From: Cordilura impudica
Lineage: Eukaryota > Arthropoda > Insecta > Diptera > Scathophagidae
Direction of reading: 5' to 3'
Assembly: GCA_963682025.1 (NCBI GenBank)
Contig: OY821519.1
Coordinates: 73,898,314-73,962,313, forward strand
DNA length: 64,000 bases
Shown: positions 10,730 to 22,105 of the stretch, piece after piece
Layout of the letters: each line of letters opens with the position of its first letter
Position numbering within the stretch: the first letter of the stretch is position 1
Position numbers and translations under genes: made by a program
The notes under the pieces: model-generated
Told to the model about the DNA's origin: nothing
Databases searched by the model: none
Seen by the model: only the letters and a program-made list of their open reading frames with translations

Positions 10730-11471
10730 CAGCTTGCTGTTTGTAACAACCAAAAATATTTGACCTAGACCCATCTTTAATTATACCGATCGAATCAGAA
10801 TCACTTTCTCAGTTGATCTAACAATGTCCGTCCGTCCGTCCGTCCGTCTGTGTGTCCATGTAAAGCTTGTAATCAAACTGCAGGTCGCAAATATAAATAT
10901 ATTTTGATGAAATATGGTATATACGCTTTTATCAGCCTTGGGATGAACGCTATTGAAATTGGTGAGAATCGGTCCATGCTCAGACCTAGCCCCCATACAA
11001 ATTACCCATATGAAATCGACATAAATTTCCATAAGATCCAAATTGTCATATAGATCTTACTCAAATTGGGTTTGTATGCATTCATTACATCCAACAATTA
11101 GTAGTCCAAAAATTATCCCTTTGACCCCATATAGAGCTGCTTCCCGATCTTCACTTAAATCTATTAAAAAACAAAAATATTGCACTGATTCTTCTCAAAT
11201 TTTGTTTGTATATATTTTTGCAAAATACAAGAGACTTTACCAAACATGATCAGGATCGGTCCATTTTTGGACCTAGTCCCTTTATAGATATAGCATCCGA
11301 TATGAACTTTTTCATATCTGCAGCCAAAAAAATTAATAAAAATCCCACTCAAATTTGGTTTTTGCTTATTTTCAATGTCCAGTTAGTTGGGCCTAAGAGA
11401 TAGGGTTTCTAAACGCATGGTATAGGGTATCGTATAGTCGGTCTAGACCGACTATAATTTTCTTACTTGTT
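10730..11471 (-). mobile_element. Helentron/DINE-1-like repeat, copy D (near full length)
   Basis: The reverse complement runs from AACAAGTAAGAAAATTATAG with a perfect AGTCGGTCTAGACCGACT palindrome to the AAATATTTTTGGTTGTTACA 3' region. It includes a GTCC repeat (CCGTCCGTCCGTCCGTCTG on plus). The final hairpin present in copies A, C and F is lost at the left end. Non-coding. Confidence 0.75.
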
Positions 11472-11509
11472 AGTACATATTATTTGAAATTTCATAAAAT
11501 AAGTTGTAA

Positions 11510-13549
11510 ATATTATCGAAAATAAAATGCTTAAACGGGAGATTCATCATAATCATGCTTTATCGGACCATGAAAATCGCGAAAGAATTTGCTTTGTATG
11601 TTTTAAAAAGTCAAAGTTAATGTTTCATATAAGTGGAGCTTTACAAAAACATTTAGAAACCATTCTTCATTGTAATTTATCACTCTATTTAAATGATGAA
11701 TGATTGCCTAAAGTGTTAAAAATAATGTTGACTACATCAAAAAACTAAAATTACCAGACTTTTCAAAATTTAAATTTCAAGCTATTGTAACCAGGTCTAA
11801 AAAAACACGAAGTGTAATTGTTTGTTTATTATGTGAACTATCAAGATCATCTATTAATTTTGAAACAAAAATTAAAAAAAAATTAGTGACATAAGTGTAA
11901 AAAAGTGTACCAAATGTTTTGCTAATTTAAAAAAAGACACTCTCACATTTGCGTACCTTCTGCTCATATTTTAAATTTGCAACAGCATATACAAAATAAT
12001 TTACCACCGAAACAAAAGGAACAACTTGTTTCCGGAATTGTAAAGAATATGGTTAATAATCCGTTTGAAAATGGCGAAGACAAAATAGTAAAAGGAGCTG
12101 TCAGTTTGTCACAGATCCAAGGTGGTGAGCAGATGAAACTATTTGTAAACATGCCAAACCTTATGGAAAATAAATCTAAAATTACAATTGACAATTTTTG
12201 TAAATTGAAAACGAAATTCAACTACAGTACTACTGAAACACTTGCGTTAGCTGGTGCATTGCGAGTAGCAACAAATAATAGAAAAATAATCGAGCCCGGA
12301 CTTAGTGTTGCTCTTAAGAGAAAAAATTATACTTTGAGAAATTATTTTGCTGCAAAAGATTTTGACAGTATCAAAACTATTTCAAATCGGGCTGTTACTC
12401 AAAAAAAAACTTGTGTGTACTGCAAAGATGTTAATAATTTTATTTCTTTTGTAAACGAATACAGGAATAACAATGTTGTCCATTTAAAATTTGGCATCGA
12501 CGGAGGACGACATTTTTTATAAGTGTGCTTATCTGTACAGTCAGTTGTCTATGAAGATTCGTTTATTAAAAAAAGATTCCCTAAGCGTCAGAAATATAGT
12601 GATGGGGTATGCGCAAATGTGTTTGAAGACTCAAGCGTTAAAAAATTATTTATTCTAGCCTTATCCAAATCTATTCAGGAATGTTATGAAAATGTTGACA
12701 AAATATGGAAACAACTTCAAATAGATATCTCCAGTGGCACTATAGCTACTGATTTAAAGTTAGCTAATATTTTCTTTGGAATTATGTCACACTCAAGTTG
12801 CTACCCTTGCATATGGTGTTTTATAAATAAAGAAGATCTACAAAATGTAGGTGAAAGCCGTACAGTCGGAAATATCTTAGACTACTATAATGCATGGTGC
12901 AAAGCAGGATCCGTAAAAAAATATGCTAAAAATTTCAAGAATTGCACAAATGCGCCTATCTCCTCAGCTAGTAGTGACACCAAAATACTAGACATTATTC
13001 CTCCTCCTGAACTCCACTTATTATTAGGAGTGGTGAATACGGTAGTAAAATATATGCAAGTTGAATTTGAGCACAGTACTTTAAAATGGTTACACTTATG
13101 TAATGTTACGAGACAAGTTATACACGGAGGCAGTGGTTTTAATGGTTTTAATGTATCAAACTTCTAAAAAAAAAGATTTTTTGAGAAGTATTTGTCCGAT
13201 TGAATGCTTAAAATATGTAGATGTACTGCAATCATTTAAGAAAGTTGTTGAAGACTGCTTCTCGGTCGAATTAAAGCCATCGTTTGAAAATAGCATTGAG
13301 AATTTAAAAAAAAAATATCTGAGTTGTGGAATTTCAGTAACTCCAAAGGTTCATGGAGTTTTCTACCATGTAAAGCAATTTTGTGAACAGACGAAAAAGG
13401 GTCTATCTTTTTTCAGTGAACAGGCTATGGAGTCAGTTCATTTTGATTTTAATAAAATTTGGGCAAGATTTTCTGTACCTGAAGGGCATCCAGACTACGA
13501 AAATAATCTTTTAAATGCAGTTATTGAATATAACAGCAACCATTTGTAA
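11510..13549 (+). pseudogene. Nearly complete transposase relic of an unassigned insect family
   Basis: The main frame is 11977-12522, interrupted by one TAA right after GIDGGRHFL, and continues in the same frame to 13167. The last part (13103-13549) is shifted one frame, near the A run around 13170. Motifs: GIDGG with a candidate catalytic Asp, SSGTIATDLKLANI with a second Asp, SCYPCIWC, IIPPPELHLLLGVVN, RQVIHGGSGFNG, VTPKVHGVFYHV and SEQAMESVHFDF, ending in EYNSNHL. These fit a common, poorly named insect/cnidarian family that I take to be DNA-transposon-derived. Upstream (11530-11720), a broken frame has a CFVCFKK zinc-finger-like start. I found no terminal repeats. One nonsense codon and one slip make this a young relic. 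Confidence 0.6.
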
Positions 13550-13800
13550 TGTTTATATTACATATTAATAACAAACATTTTTAACCTTAACTTCCTTTAG
13601 AAAATAATTTTTATTGTTTAAATGTATATTTTTCTTAATCTATACTAATATTATAAAGAGGTAATGTGTGTTTGTTTGTTTGTTTGTTTGTTTGTTTGTT
13701 TCTAGGAGGTAATCTTCGTAACTACCACTCTGATATTCCTGAAATTTTCACAGAGTCTTACTGCGGATATGGAAAGTGCTATAGGCTATAATTTTTTAAA

Positions 13801-14700
13801 TATTTTTGGTGGGCGTGGCACCTCCTACACAAAGTAAATTTTTAATATCATATACATATATTGAGTACTATGATAGGGAGAGCTTTGCAAATTTGTGTGC
13901 GGTCACCTATTGTTAATATTAGTAGCTACGCTGGAAATGGGCGGGATCAGATAAGTGGGCGTGGTACCTCCCATACAAGTAATAGTTCAATATTATAAAT
14001 CTCGAGTAATGTGATAGAGAGAGCTTTTCAAATTTTTCAGATGTCACCTATTATTAATGTGAGCAGTCGGATGCAAATGGGCAGTATCGGACCAATTGGC
14101 GTGCCACCTGCCATACAAAGTATATATATAAAATGCCATATATCTGGAGTACTGTAATAGTGGGAGTCTTGGGACTTTGTGTGAGCCCATAAGTAATTCA
14201 TTTGATTAGTTAGACAAATAATGGGCGTGATCGGAGCTGTGGGCGTGGCACCGCCCATAAAAAGTAAATATATGATATCATATAACTGGTGTGCGAAAAA
14301 AGGAAGCTTTGACGCTTTGTACGATCCTATCAGATCTTAGTATGAGTAGTCGAACAAAAAGAAAATGGCGGGTTCACACCAATGGGCGTGGCACTCCCCA
14401 TGAAAAGTATCTATTTAATGTCATATATCTGGAGTACTGTAAAAGGGAGAGAGCTTTGTGGCTTTGCATGAGCCCATAGATTCTTTGTGTGATTAGTCAA
14501 ACAACAAGATGGGCGTGATCGGAGCAGTGGGCGTAGTACCGCCCATGCAAAGTAGATATGTAATATCATATAACTGGTGTACTATAAAAGGGAAAGACTT
14601 GTCATTTTGCAAGAGTCCATCAGATATTAATGTGAGTAGTCCAATAGAAATTGGGCGGGATGGGATTAGTGGGCGTGGCACCTCCTATGTAGAAAATATG
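13801..14700. repeat. ~143-bp tandem array inside the Helitron
   Basis: GTGGGCGTGGCACCTCCC or a variant recurs near 13809, 13957, 14097, 14239, 14383, 14525 and 14670, giving spacings of about 140-148 bp. Between them each unit has a TATATCTGGAGTACTGTAAT-like block and a GAGAGCTTTG block. Two further diverged units occur in the inner Helitron near 15222 and 15362. Confidence 0.8.
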
Positions 14701-15072
14701 AAGCACTACGAAAGCGACAGTCTTTTGATAAGTTCATTAGTTATCAATGTGATTTGTCGTGCAAAATATATTGCCAAAATCAAAAATCGCCAAACCCAAA
14801 AATCGCGAAAAATTAAATTCGCCCAAAAAACAAAAATTTTGAGAATCAAAAATGGGCAAAATCAAAAATCGCTAAAAAAAAAAAAAGAAAAATTGCCAAA
14901 TGATATTCTAAGTTCAAGGCTTATAGTTAAGTGTTGCCAGATCTAATATGGATAATCCATCTTCTCATGGGCAGCTACATGTACCTTGCTCCATGGTAGG
15001 AACGCCGAAAAATCTGATAATTGTTGTACCGAATGAAAAAACAAAAAACATTGTATATCAGCATCATTTTAA

Positions 15073-15517
15073 TCTATACTACCATTATATAGAGGTAATA
15101 TTTGTTTGTTTGTAGGAGGTAATCTCCGTAACTACTCATCTGATCTTCCTGAAATTTTCACATAGTCTTACTGCGGATATGGGAGTGCTACAGGCTTTAA
15201 TTTTTTTAAATTATTTTTAGTGGGCGTGTCAACTCCAATACAAAGTAAATTTTTAATATCATATTAAGTACTATGATAGAGAAAGCTTTGCAAATTAGTC
15301 TCAGGTCATCTATTATTAACGTGAGTAGTCAGACAAAAAATGGGCGGGATTAGACAAATGCGCGTGGTACCCCCACACAAACTTAATATTAAATGTGATA
15401 TATCTGAATTACTGTATTAGGGAGAGCCTTGGGACTTTGCGTGAAACCTTTCATAACGATTAGGAAGGGGGGAGGGGGAGGGGGAGGGTGTAGCGAAGCA
15501 CACCGGGTTACATCTAG
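15073..15517 (+). mobile_element. Inner short Helitron unit
   Basis: Starts TCTATACTACCATTATATAG, repeats the GTAGGAGGTAATCTCCGTAA region of the outer unit, and ends at the shared CTAG at 15517. A G-rich tract (15463-15488) precedes the 3' GTGTAGCGAAGCACAC hairpin-like end. Confidence 0.7.
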
Positions 15518-15639
15518 TCTAAAATAAATAAAAACATTGCTGAATATTATCCATGTGAAAAAAATTATAAAAATATTAAAAAAAAAATATAATATAATTT
15601 TTTTTTTACTTTGTGATTTTTGGATTTCGTACGCACATC

Positions 15640-15775
15640 AAAATAGGATGCTGAAAGATTTAAAAAAAATTTCTTTCGTATTCTAGGACACAATAGATAT
15701 ATATATATCCATCAAAAAATCCGAGGTGCCAGCACTTTTGGGTGGTGAGTTGTTTTGGGGGGGGGGGGGGGGGGT
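15640..15775. repeat. Segment shared with 10566-10690 (inverted), with a G run
   Basis: Matches 10566-10690 in reverse complement, including CCATCAAAAAATCCGAGGTG and CACTTTTGGGTGGTGAGT. A run of about 20 G (15755-15774) sits at the junction with the Helentron-like copy. Confidence 0.6.
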
Positions 15776-16242
15776 GTGCCCTATGAGATCAGCTTAAATG
15801 GTTATAATATTCAAATTATCATATAGATCCCGGTGAAATTGGGTTTGTGTGTATTTATTACATCCATTTATCAGTTGTCCAATAATAAACCCCATATGGC
15901 AATTCTTTGCTATAGCCCTCATGTAAAGTTGCTTCCCGAAACACAAAAATATTTTTTATATTTTTCAAATTTGGTTTGTATATGTTTTTGCAAAAAATAA
16001 GTAACCTTACCAAATATGGTCGGGATTGGTCCATTTTTCGACCTAGTCCCCATATAGATATAGCATGCGATGTGAACTTTTTCATATCTGCAGCCAAAAA
16101 AATTAATAACAATGCCACTCAAATTTGGTTTCTACTTATTTTCTATATCTAATTAGTTGGACCTAAGAGATAGGGTCATTAAACACATGGTATAGGGTAT
16201 CGTATAGTCGGTCTAAACCGACTATAGTTTTCATGCTTGTTA
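15776..16242 (-). mobile_element. Helentron/DINE-1-like repeat, copy E (5' part)
   Basis: The reverse complement begins AACAAGCATGAAAACTATAG with the AGTCGGTTTAGACCGACT near-palindrome and runs to a TCATAGGGC position, where the shared inserted segment begins. The 3' microsatellite and hairpin are absent. Confidence 0.7.
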
Positions 16243-17944
16243 TATATAAGATATAAAGATACATATACAGACGAATATTCATAGCAATATAAATAAAAAG
16301 TCCAAGTACTTAAATACAATATTCAATACCATAACAAATATGGTGCTGAACATAAAACTAATATACTCTTCACTAGTTCATTTTAAAATATTTCCACAAT
16401 ATCGTTATTAAGTTCCTTGACAACGAGTGTGAGATATACACTTCGGCAAAACCAGTTCATTCTTTAACTAACCCAAATGCGCAGTTAGAAGAGGTGGTAC
16501 TACCTCCCTAAAAAATAATATAGCACCCCTTTTGTCAGTTCTTAAGAAAATGCGCATTTGCTACGTAATTTCTATCACATTAATTGAAACTTTGAAGAGG
16601 GTGCTTTTATACAACATTCACACATTGTAATCTCTAACAGGAGATCACCAACCCCACCACCCATTCAAAATACACGTTTTAATCTTAGCATACGGCCCCT
16701 TAATCAAATGCTAGTTTTCTTCAAAGAAATTATAAAGTTATTGAAATTCTAACAAAAGAAAAGCTTCTTTTGTGAATTGTAAAATTGAAATGGCACAGCT
16801 GTGCAAAATACGAAATTAATAGATCGTAAAAGGGACATTTGAGAAACAATAAAAGATGCGCAGTTAAAGAATTTCGCATGGTTTAGGTATAAAGATATTT
16901 GTGATTTATTGTTGCCAACGGAATATTTAAGTTAATTTCATTGTAGTTTCTATGTAAAGAACATAAATTATTTGGAGAAGGACTATTGACATACTTATAC
17001 ACTTTTTTGGATATTTTACATACATATATATTTTTTTACTGTGCTTGAATTTCCGTTAAAACATAAATATTTCTCTCACTAATCTGCCATCTTGTAACAT
17101 AAACTTAAAGATTTCATGTTAAACATGCGTTTATTGTCTTGTAAATTTTTATGTCTTATTCAGAAAAATATATGCAGAAATCATTTTATCTTAACACTCC
17201 AATAAATTTGTAGCAAATCTTTCACTTTGCATGCAACACTTATGTTGGTTGCTGTTTTATATGTTGTTCTTCTTCATTTTCGCTTGATTACAGCACGTGC
17301 TTCTAACACTATTCAAATGTCTATCAATTGTCTAAAATGCATTGTCTACCATTGGACATTTTGAGTATTTTATGTTTAAAGTTTATTTTGCATTAACAAT
17401 GATGATTTTGGTGTAAAAGAGAAACTCAAGTGTTACTTCTGATAAGACATTTTGTCTTGTCTTTATTGTTTTATTACGTTTCAAATGAAATTCTATTCAA
17501 ATGTTGGTTGAAAACGCATTGATATGTCAATTGGTTTCTTTTAAGAATATTCAACGGTGACACTAAAAACTGCAATTAGAATTTGATATAATGATTAACT
17601 ATTGGCATGAAATTATCAGATAAGAAACCAATTGAAAGTGGGTAAGTCGCACAGAGGGGAACAAACGTCAAAAATGGCGCTTAATTCAGAAGATGAACTT
17701 TAACTTTCAAAAATGTGTTTGGTATCGGATAAGAGTAGATAAAATTCTATGTCACTAATTACAAAAGTAAAGTTCTACGTTATTTACCTAATTTACAGCG
17801 TGTATTTAAAGTTCAATAATTTTTATTAGTTTTGCGCACATTGGTTAAAAGCGAAATTTTTGATATTACAATTTATTATTTTTTTTTTAACACTTCCAAA
17901 AGTAAAAGTTATTTTATGTAGTCGTAGAATTCAGGTACTTGACC
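16243..17944. other. AT-rich non-coding sequence
   Basis: No gene, terminal repeat or tandem array is apparent to me in this 1.7-kb stretch. Confidence 0.4.
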
Positions 17945-18567
17945 ATATGTGAGAGGGAAAGTTAAAAGGGACCTATGGGTCGAAAAATCGATTTTTACTT
18001 TTAAGTTGATTCCTATAGTAGACAACACGCTAATTGTCATAAATTAGCTTCAAAATAGACACTTTTGATAAAAAAAAAGTAGAAATGAATTCGATTTGAC
18101 AAACTTTTCTGCAATTGATCTAATTTGCTTGAAATTCGTCACTCAGGGGTTTTCTGGGTCGCTGATTACGAATTTGATATTAGATTTTAAAAATACAAAA
18201 TGGCGAATCCAATACGGCGGATTATGTTTTTTAAATTGATCAGATTTGTTTTTAAATCGTTACTAAAAAGTTTTTGCGGTCGCTGGTTATAAATTTAAAG
18301 GATTTTTAAAATGCAAAAAGGCGGATCCAATTTGGCGGATAAGTTTTTTAAAAATTTAGGGGATAGCTTTTGAAAATTTTAGATGGATATATATCCGATG
18401 TGTTTAATGAAACGAAAAGCAGATTTATAACTTCACTATTTATTTTAAAAATCAAAAATGCGCAATAACTTAAAAAATTAACAAAAACTAATTCTGCTTC
18501 TTACATATTATTTTCTTCGATTTCACTTTTTATTCTGAATTTGCGTTTCTTCTTTTCATTGCTACAT

Positions 18568-19200
18568 CTACCAGTTTCTCATCTTTATTTGTGGCTGTGG
18601 TGCTACATCTTCGGCTTTTTTGATGTCAGAAATTAAGTCTCGAATATTTTTAAACAGATACAACTGAGGAGTTATAATGTTTGGCATTAAATCATTCACA
18701 GGTTGTAATCCCAGTTCAAATTTAGTTGTTTCAGTGCTGCCTGCAAACTGTTTCGCTACTATAGCTTCCGAGGAAAATACGAAATGATGAAACTTCATGA
18801 TTCCAAGCATTGGTTTGTGAAATTTTTTTAAATAGCGAACCCAGTAGTACCAAACTACATTTTCTGCAGCAACAGGTTTATTACAACCGTAAGGAGATGA
18901 ATCAATTACACATTGAATCAAATCTTTATGGGAGTCGATGTTACTTACAGCATACTTCGATTTAAATAACCAAAGTACCTGTCTGGTTAGAATTTGGTAT
19001 GCCCAGTTAGAAGAAAATTATATGATAATTTTTTTTTGCCCTTTGGCTGCTCCCCACATCAGATATCCAAGAACAGAATTTTTCTTATTTTGTCCTACGC
19101 AATTATCGCTGAATAGCACCAGAGCTTAGAAGGCAGCTAATGCCGCAATTCAGACCTTGTCCAATGTCATTTTTTTCATCAATCAAATAATTATACTAAA
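18568..19200 (-). pseudogene. SDNC-type DDE transposase relic
   Basis: A minus-strand open stretch of 117 codons (18921-18568) extends upstream in the same frame through LVLFSDNCVGQNKK at about 19118-19084 and YLMWGAAKGQKK, with a few stops. SDNC.GQNKN is a strong signature of an arthropod transposase-like family whose Asp is a likely catalytic residue. The position inside terminal inverted repeats supports a transposase identity. The tail (YYWVRYLKKFHKPMLGIMKF) matches the later part of such proteins only weakly. N-terminal domains are not visible. Confidence 0.55.
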
Positions 19201-19266
19201 AGAGAAAAACGTTGGCAATTTTAAATTTTGAAAATTACTGTGCAATTCTTTTGATACATTTTATAA

Positions 19267-19416
19267 TGTGGTTAGTTTGAATGTGGTTTGTTTGAGTGTG
19301 GTGAGTTTGAATGTGCTAGGTTTGAGTATGCTAAGTTTGAGTGTGATGGGTTTTAGTGTGGTGACTTTGAGTGTGGTGATTCTGAATGTGGTGAGTTTAA
19401 CTGTGGTGAGTAACTT
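19267..19416. repeat. 15-bp minisatellite, about 10 units
   Basis: Unit TGTGGTGAGTTTGAG with variants, in strict 15-bp register for ten units. Because 15 is a multiple of three, it yields a spurious threonine/leucine/lysine-rich frame on the minus strand. Confidence 0.85.
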
Positions 19417-20044
19417 CATACCGAATTTGGTGGGAATGTAGGAAACGACTATTAACAACTTTATACCAAATTTCATTTATAATGGTGTAAAATTAGCCGA
19501 TATAAAGCATTCCTAAAGTTGGAGTTGTATGGGCGGGGCCATGATCGGATGTTCAACGCCAACCACATTTTTAAAAAGTGTTAGAAACGAATGTATGTAT
19601 CAATATACCAAAATACGTTAACATTGCTAATACAAGTGCCGAGATAAAAAATACTTAATTATTTGGGGCGGTGTCACGCCCACACAGAAAAAATTCTGAC
19701 ATAATAATGCATTGTCACCCAGCTGAGCTATGTTGAAAATTCCGAGTCTCCATCTTATCGGGAAATTACTTTAAAATTACTTTACCTTACAAGATTCCAC
19801 CGGAATATACAAACAGACAAGAAAGCGACCTGATAAAAACGTTTTAAAATAGTGCGCCATATTAGATCCGCCATTCTGAATTTTTAAAATCTAATACCAG
19901 ATTCGTAATCAGCGACCCATAAAACCCCCGAGTAACGAGTTCAAGCCACAAAAGCGTTCAGCTGCATCAAAATCAACTTGTTCACTTCAATGTCGTTTTT
20001 CTCCAAAATTTATTAGGTCCATTTAACTTTCCGTGTCACATATA

Positions 20045-20611
20045 ATAAGTAATTTTTGGTTTAGATAAATGTTTTGGAAAAAAATCAAATTTAAATTGTT
20101 CTAAAAATGGAGAGTTTTAACAACTTTACGGGTGAAATCGGGAAAACAAACTTATATGCTTTTAAGAAATTAGGTTTCGGGTAATAAATGCCAAAACGTC
20201 TTTTTCGCTTTGTTGAGGTTTTCTACTTATCAAAGTTTTTATGAAACAACTCCAGTTGCTAAAAATCTACGTGAAAAAACAAGCAAAAAATCAAGTTATT
20301 TTTATTATCTTTTGTCCCTATTTTCCGTATGGTAGTTATTATTGTAGCTAACATGAGTGGATTTTTGCGTGAAAAAAATGTTGGTTTATTCACAATGAAT
20401 AGAATTTTTCACATATGCTCATGCTTTACTAATAGCACTGGTTTGTATTTCACTCACGAGCACGACTTCATCTCGCCAATATTTAATGTTTATTTAACCC
20501 ATCTGTTAGTGAGAAGGTCCCTGGGGACCATTTTAATTTTCAAACTCTCACAACTCCTTAATGTTGTAATGGTTGAATACCCAAACCGTAAATATATTCT
20601 AAGAAAAAATA
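20045..20611. other. Non-coding sequence
   Basis: A 96-codon open frame (20329-20619, plus) has no recognisable domain and looks like chance. Confidence 0.35.
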
Positions 20612-22105
20612 TCATGTGAATCCGATCGCAGGGGAGATGTGTAAACATCTAGTAATTACAGAATTTTTATAGCACTGTCTTAAAATCAAACAGAAAGCTT
20701 ATAACTTATTCTTATTATTTTTTATTATTTTAAACGGTAAATTTTTTGTTTCTTATTTTTTATTTTTAATTTTTCGTTTTTCAGTTTTCGTTTTTCATTT
20801 TTCATTTTTTTTTAATTTTAATTTTTTATTTTTCATTTTTTATTTTTTATTTTTAATTTATAATTTTTCATTTTTTAATTTTAATTTTTCATTTTTTATT
20901 TTTCATTTTTCATTTTTTATTTTCCATTTTTAATATTTTTCTTCATTTTTATTTTTCGTTTTCCAATTTTTATTTTTCTTTTTTCGTTTTATTTTTTCAA
21001 TTTTTATTTTTTATTTTTAATTTTTTATTTTTCGTGTTTTATATTTAATTTTTTATTTTTCATTTTTTATTTTTCATTTTTTATTTTTCATTTTTTATTT
21101 TTCATTTTTAATTTTTTATTTTTTATTTATTTTTTATTTTTTATTTTTTATTTTTTATTTTTTATTTTTCATTATTCATTTTTAGTTTTAGTTTTTCATT
21201 TTTCATTTTTCGTTTTCAATTTTTCATGTTTCATTTGTATTTTTCATTTTTTATTTTTAATTTTTTAGTTTTAATTTTTTATTATTCATTTTCCTTTTCA
21301 TTTTTTTTTTATTTTTTTATTTTTCATTTTTCATTTTTAATTTTTCATTTTTCATTTTTAATTTTTCATTTTTCATTTTTCATTTTTATTCTTAATTTCT
21401 TATTTTCCATTTTTAATTTTTTTTTATTTTTCGTTTTTCATTTTTCATTTTTTATTTTTCATTTTTCGTTTTTCGTTTTTCATTTTTTATTTTTCATTTT
21501 TCGTTTTTCATTTTTCATTTATCATTTTTTATTTTTCATTTTTCATTTTTAATTTATTTCTCATTTATAATTTTTTATTTTTTATTTTTCATTTTCCAAT
21601 TTTTATTTTTTTATTTTTAATTTTTCATTTTTTGTTTTCATTATTCATTTTTAATTTTACATTTTTAATTTTTTATTTTTCATTTTTTATTTTTTATTTT
21701 TTATTTTTTATTTTTTATTTTTTATTTTTTATTTTTTATTTTTCATGTTTCATTTTTTATTTTTAATTTTTTATTTTTCATTTTTAATTTTTCATTTTTA
21801 TTTTTTCATTTTTCATTTTTTATTTTTCATATTTAATTTTTCATTTTTAATTTTTCATTTTTCATATTTTATTTTAAATTTTTCGTTTTTTTTTTTCATT
21901 TTTAATTTTTTTTTTTCGTTTTTTTTTTCATATTTTATTTTTCCTTTTTAATTTTCAAACAGGTTATCATAATATCATAATTTTTTCACCAATACAATCA
22001 CATTTTGTCTAACAACTCACATCTTACGCTCACATGTTGCTTACATGTTACGCTATTTTTTAAATATACCCCCCTGCGCGTATAGATGTTTACACATCAA
22101 AAAGT
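20612..22105. mobile_element. Hairpin-ended element filled by a T-rich simple array, copy 1
   Basis: The left end has CATGTGAATCCGATCGCAGG, then the hairpin AGATGTGTAAACATCT. The right end has CCCCCCTGCGCGTATAGATG and the same hairpin reversed (GATGTTTACACATC). The left 90 bp recur at 63802 with about the same identity, followed there by the start of the same type of array. Repeated ends plus an internal array suggest a mobile, non-autonomous unit. The class is unknown. Confidence 0.5.
20745..21957. repeat. 1.2-kb low-complexity array of (TTTTTCAT)/(TTTTTTAT) type
   Basis: Near-continuous variation on TTTTTCATTTTTTATTTTTAA. Dominated by T on the plus strand, with A, C and rare G at 6-7-base spacing. 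It yields spurious Phe/His/Ile/Leu-rich frames. Confidence 0.9.

Larger units (their letters stand above)
13639..15517 (+). mobile_element. Non-autonomous Helitron, composite of two units
   Basis: Starts TCTATACTAATATTATAAAG after an A and ends AGCGAAGCACACCGGG...CATCTAG followed by T. A TC 5' end, a CTAG 3' end and insertion between A and T are Helitron hallmarks, and very similar ends are known in other insects. It contains a TTTG repeat near the 5' end, a ~143-bp tandem array and, from 15073, a second Helitron start. The outer unit has no separate CTAG end of its own that I can see. No Rep/helicase coding is present. Confidence 0.75.
17945..20044. mobile_element. TIR DNA transposon relic
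   Basis: The left end (ATATGTGAGAGGGAAAGTTAA) and the reverse complement of the right end (ATATGTGACACGGAAAGTTAA) match. Further shared inverted blocks are GGGTCGCTGATTACGAAT, ATTAGATTTTAAAAAT and the AATGGCGGATC type. The terminal repeats therefore extend several hundred bp at reduced identity. Inside is a minus-strand transposase relic (18568-19200) and a 15-bp tandem array. No target duplication is recognisable. Confidence 0.65.

Noticed and set aside
19261..19476. Thr/Leu/Lys-rich frame on the minus strand
   Set aside because: Product of the 15-bp minisatellite.
20329..20619. 96-codon frame (plus)
   Set aside because: No recognisable domain and no gene-like context; it runs into the hairpin-ended element.
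21226..21951. Long Phe-rich open frames (21226-21552, 21745-21951, plus)
   Set aside because: They are translations of the T-rich simple array and carry no domain.
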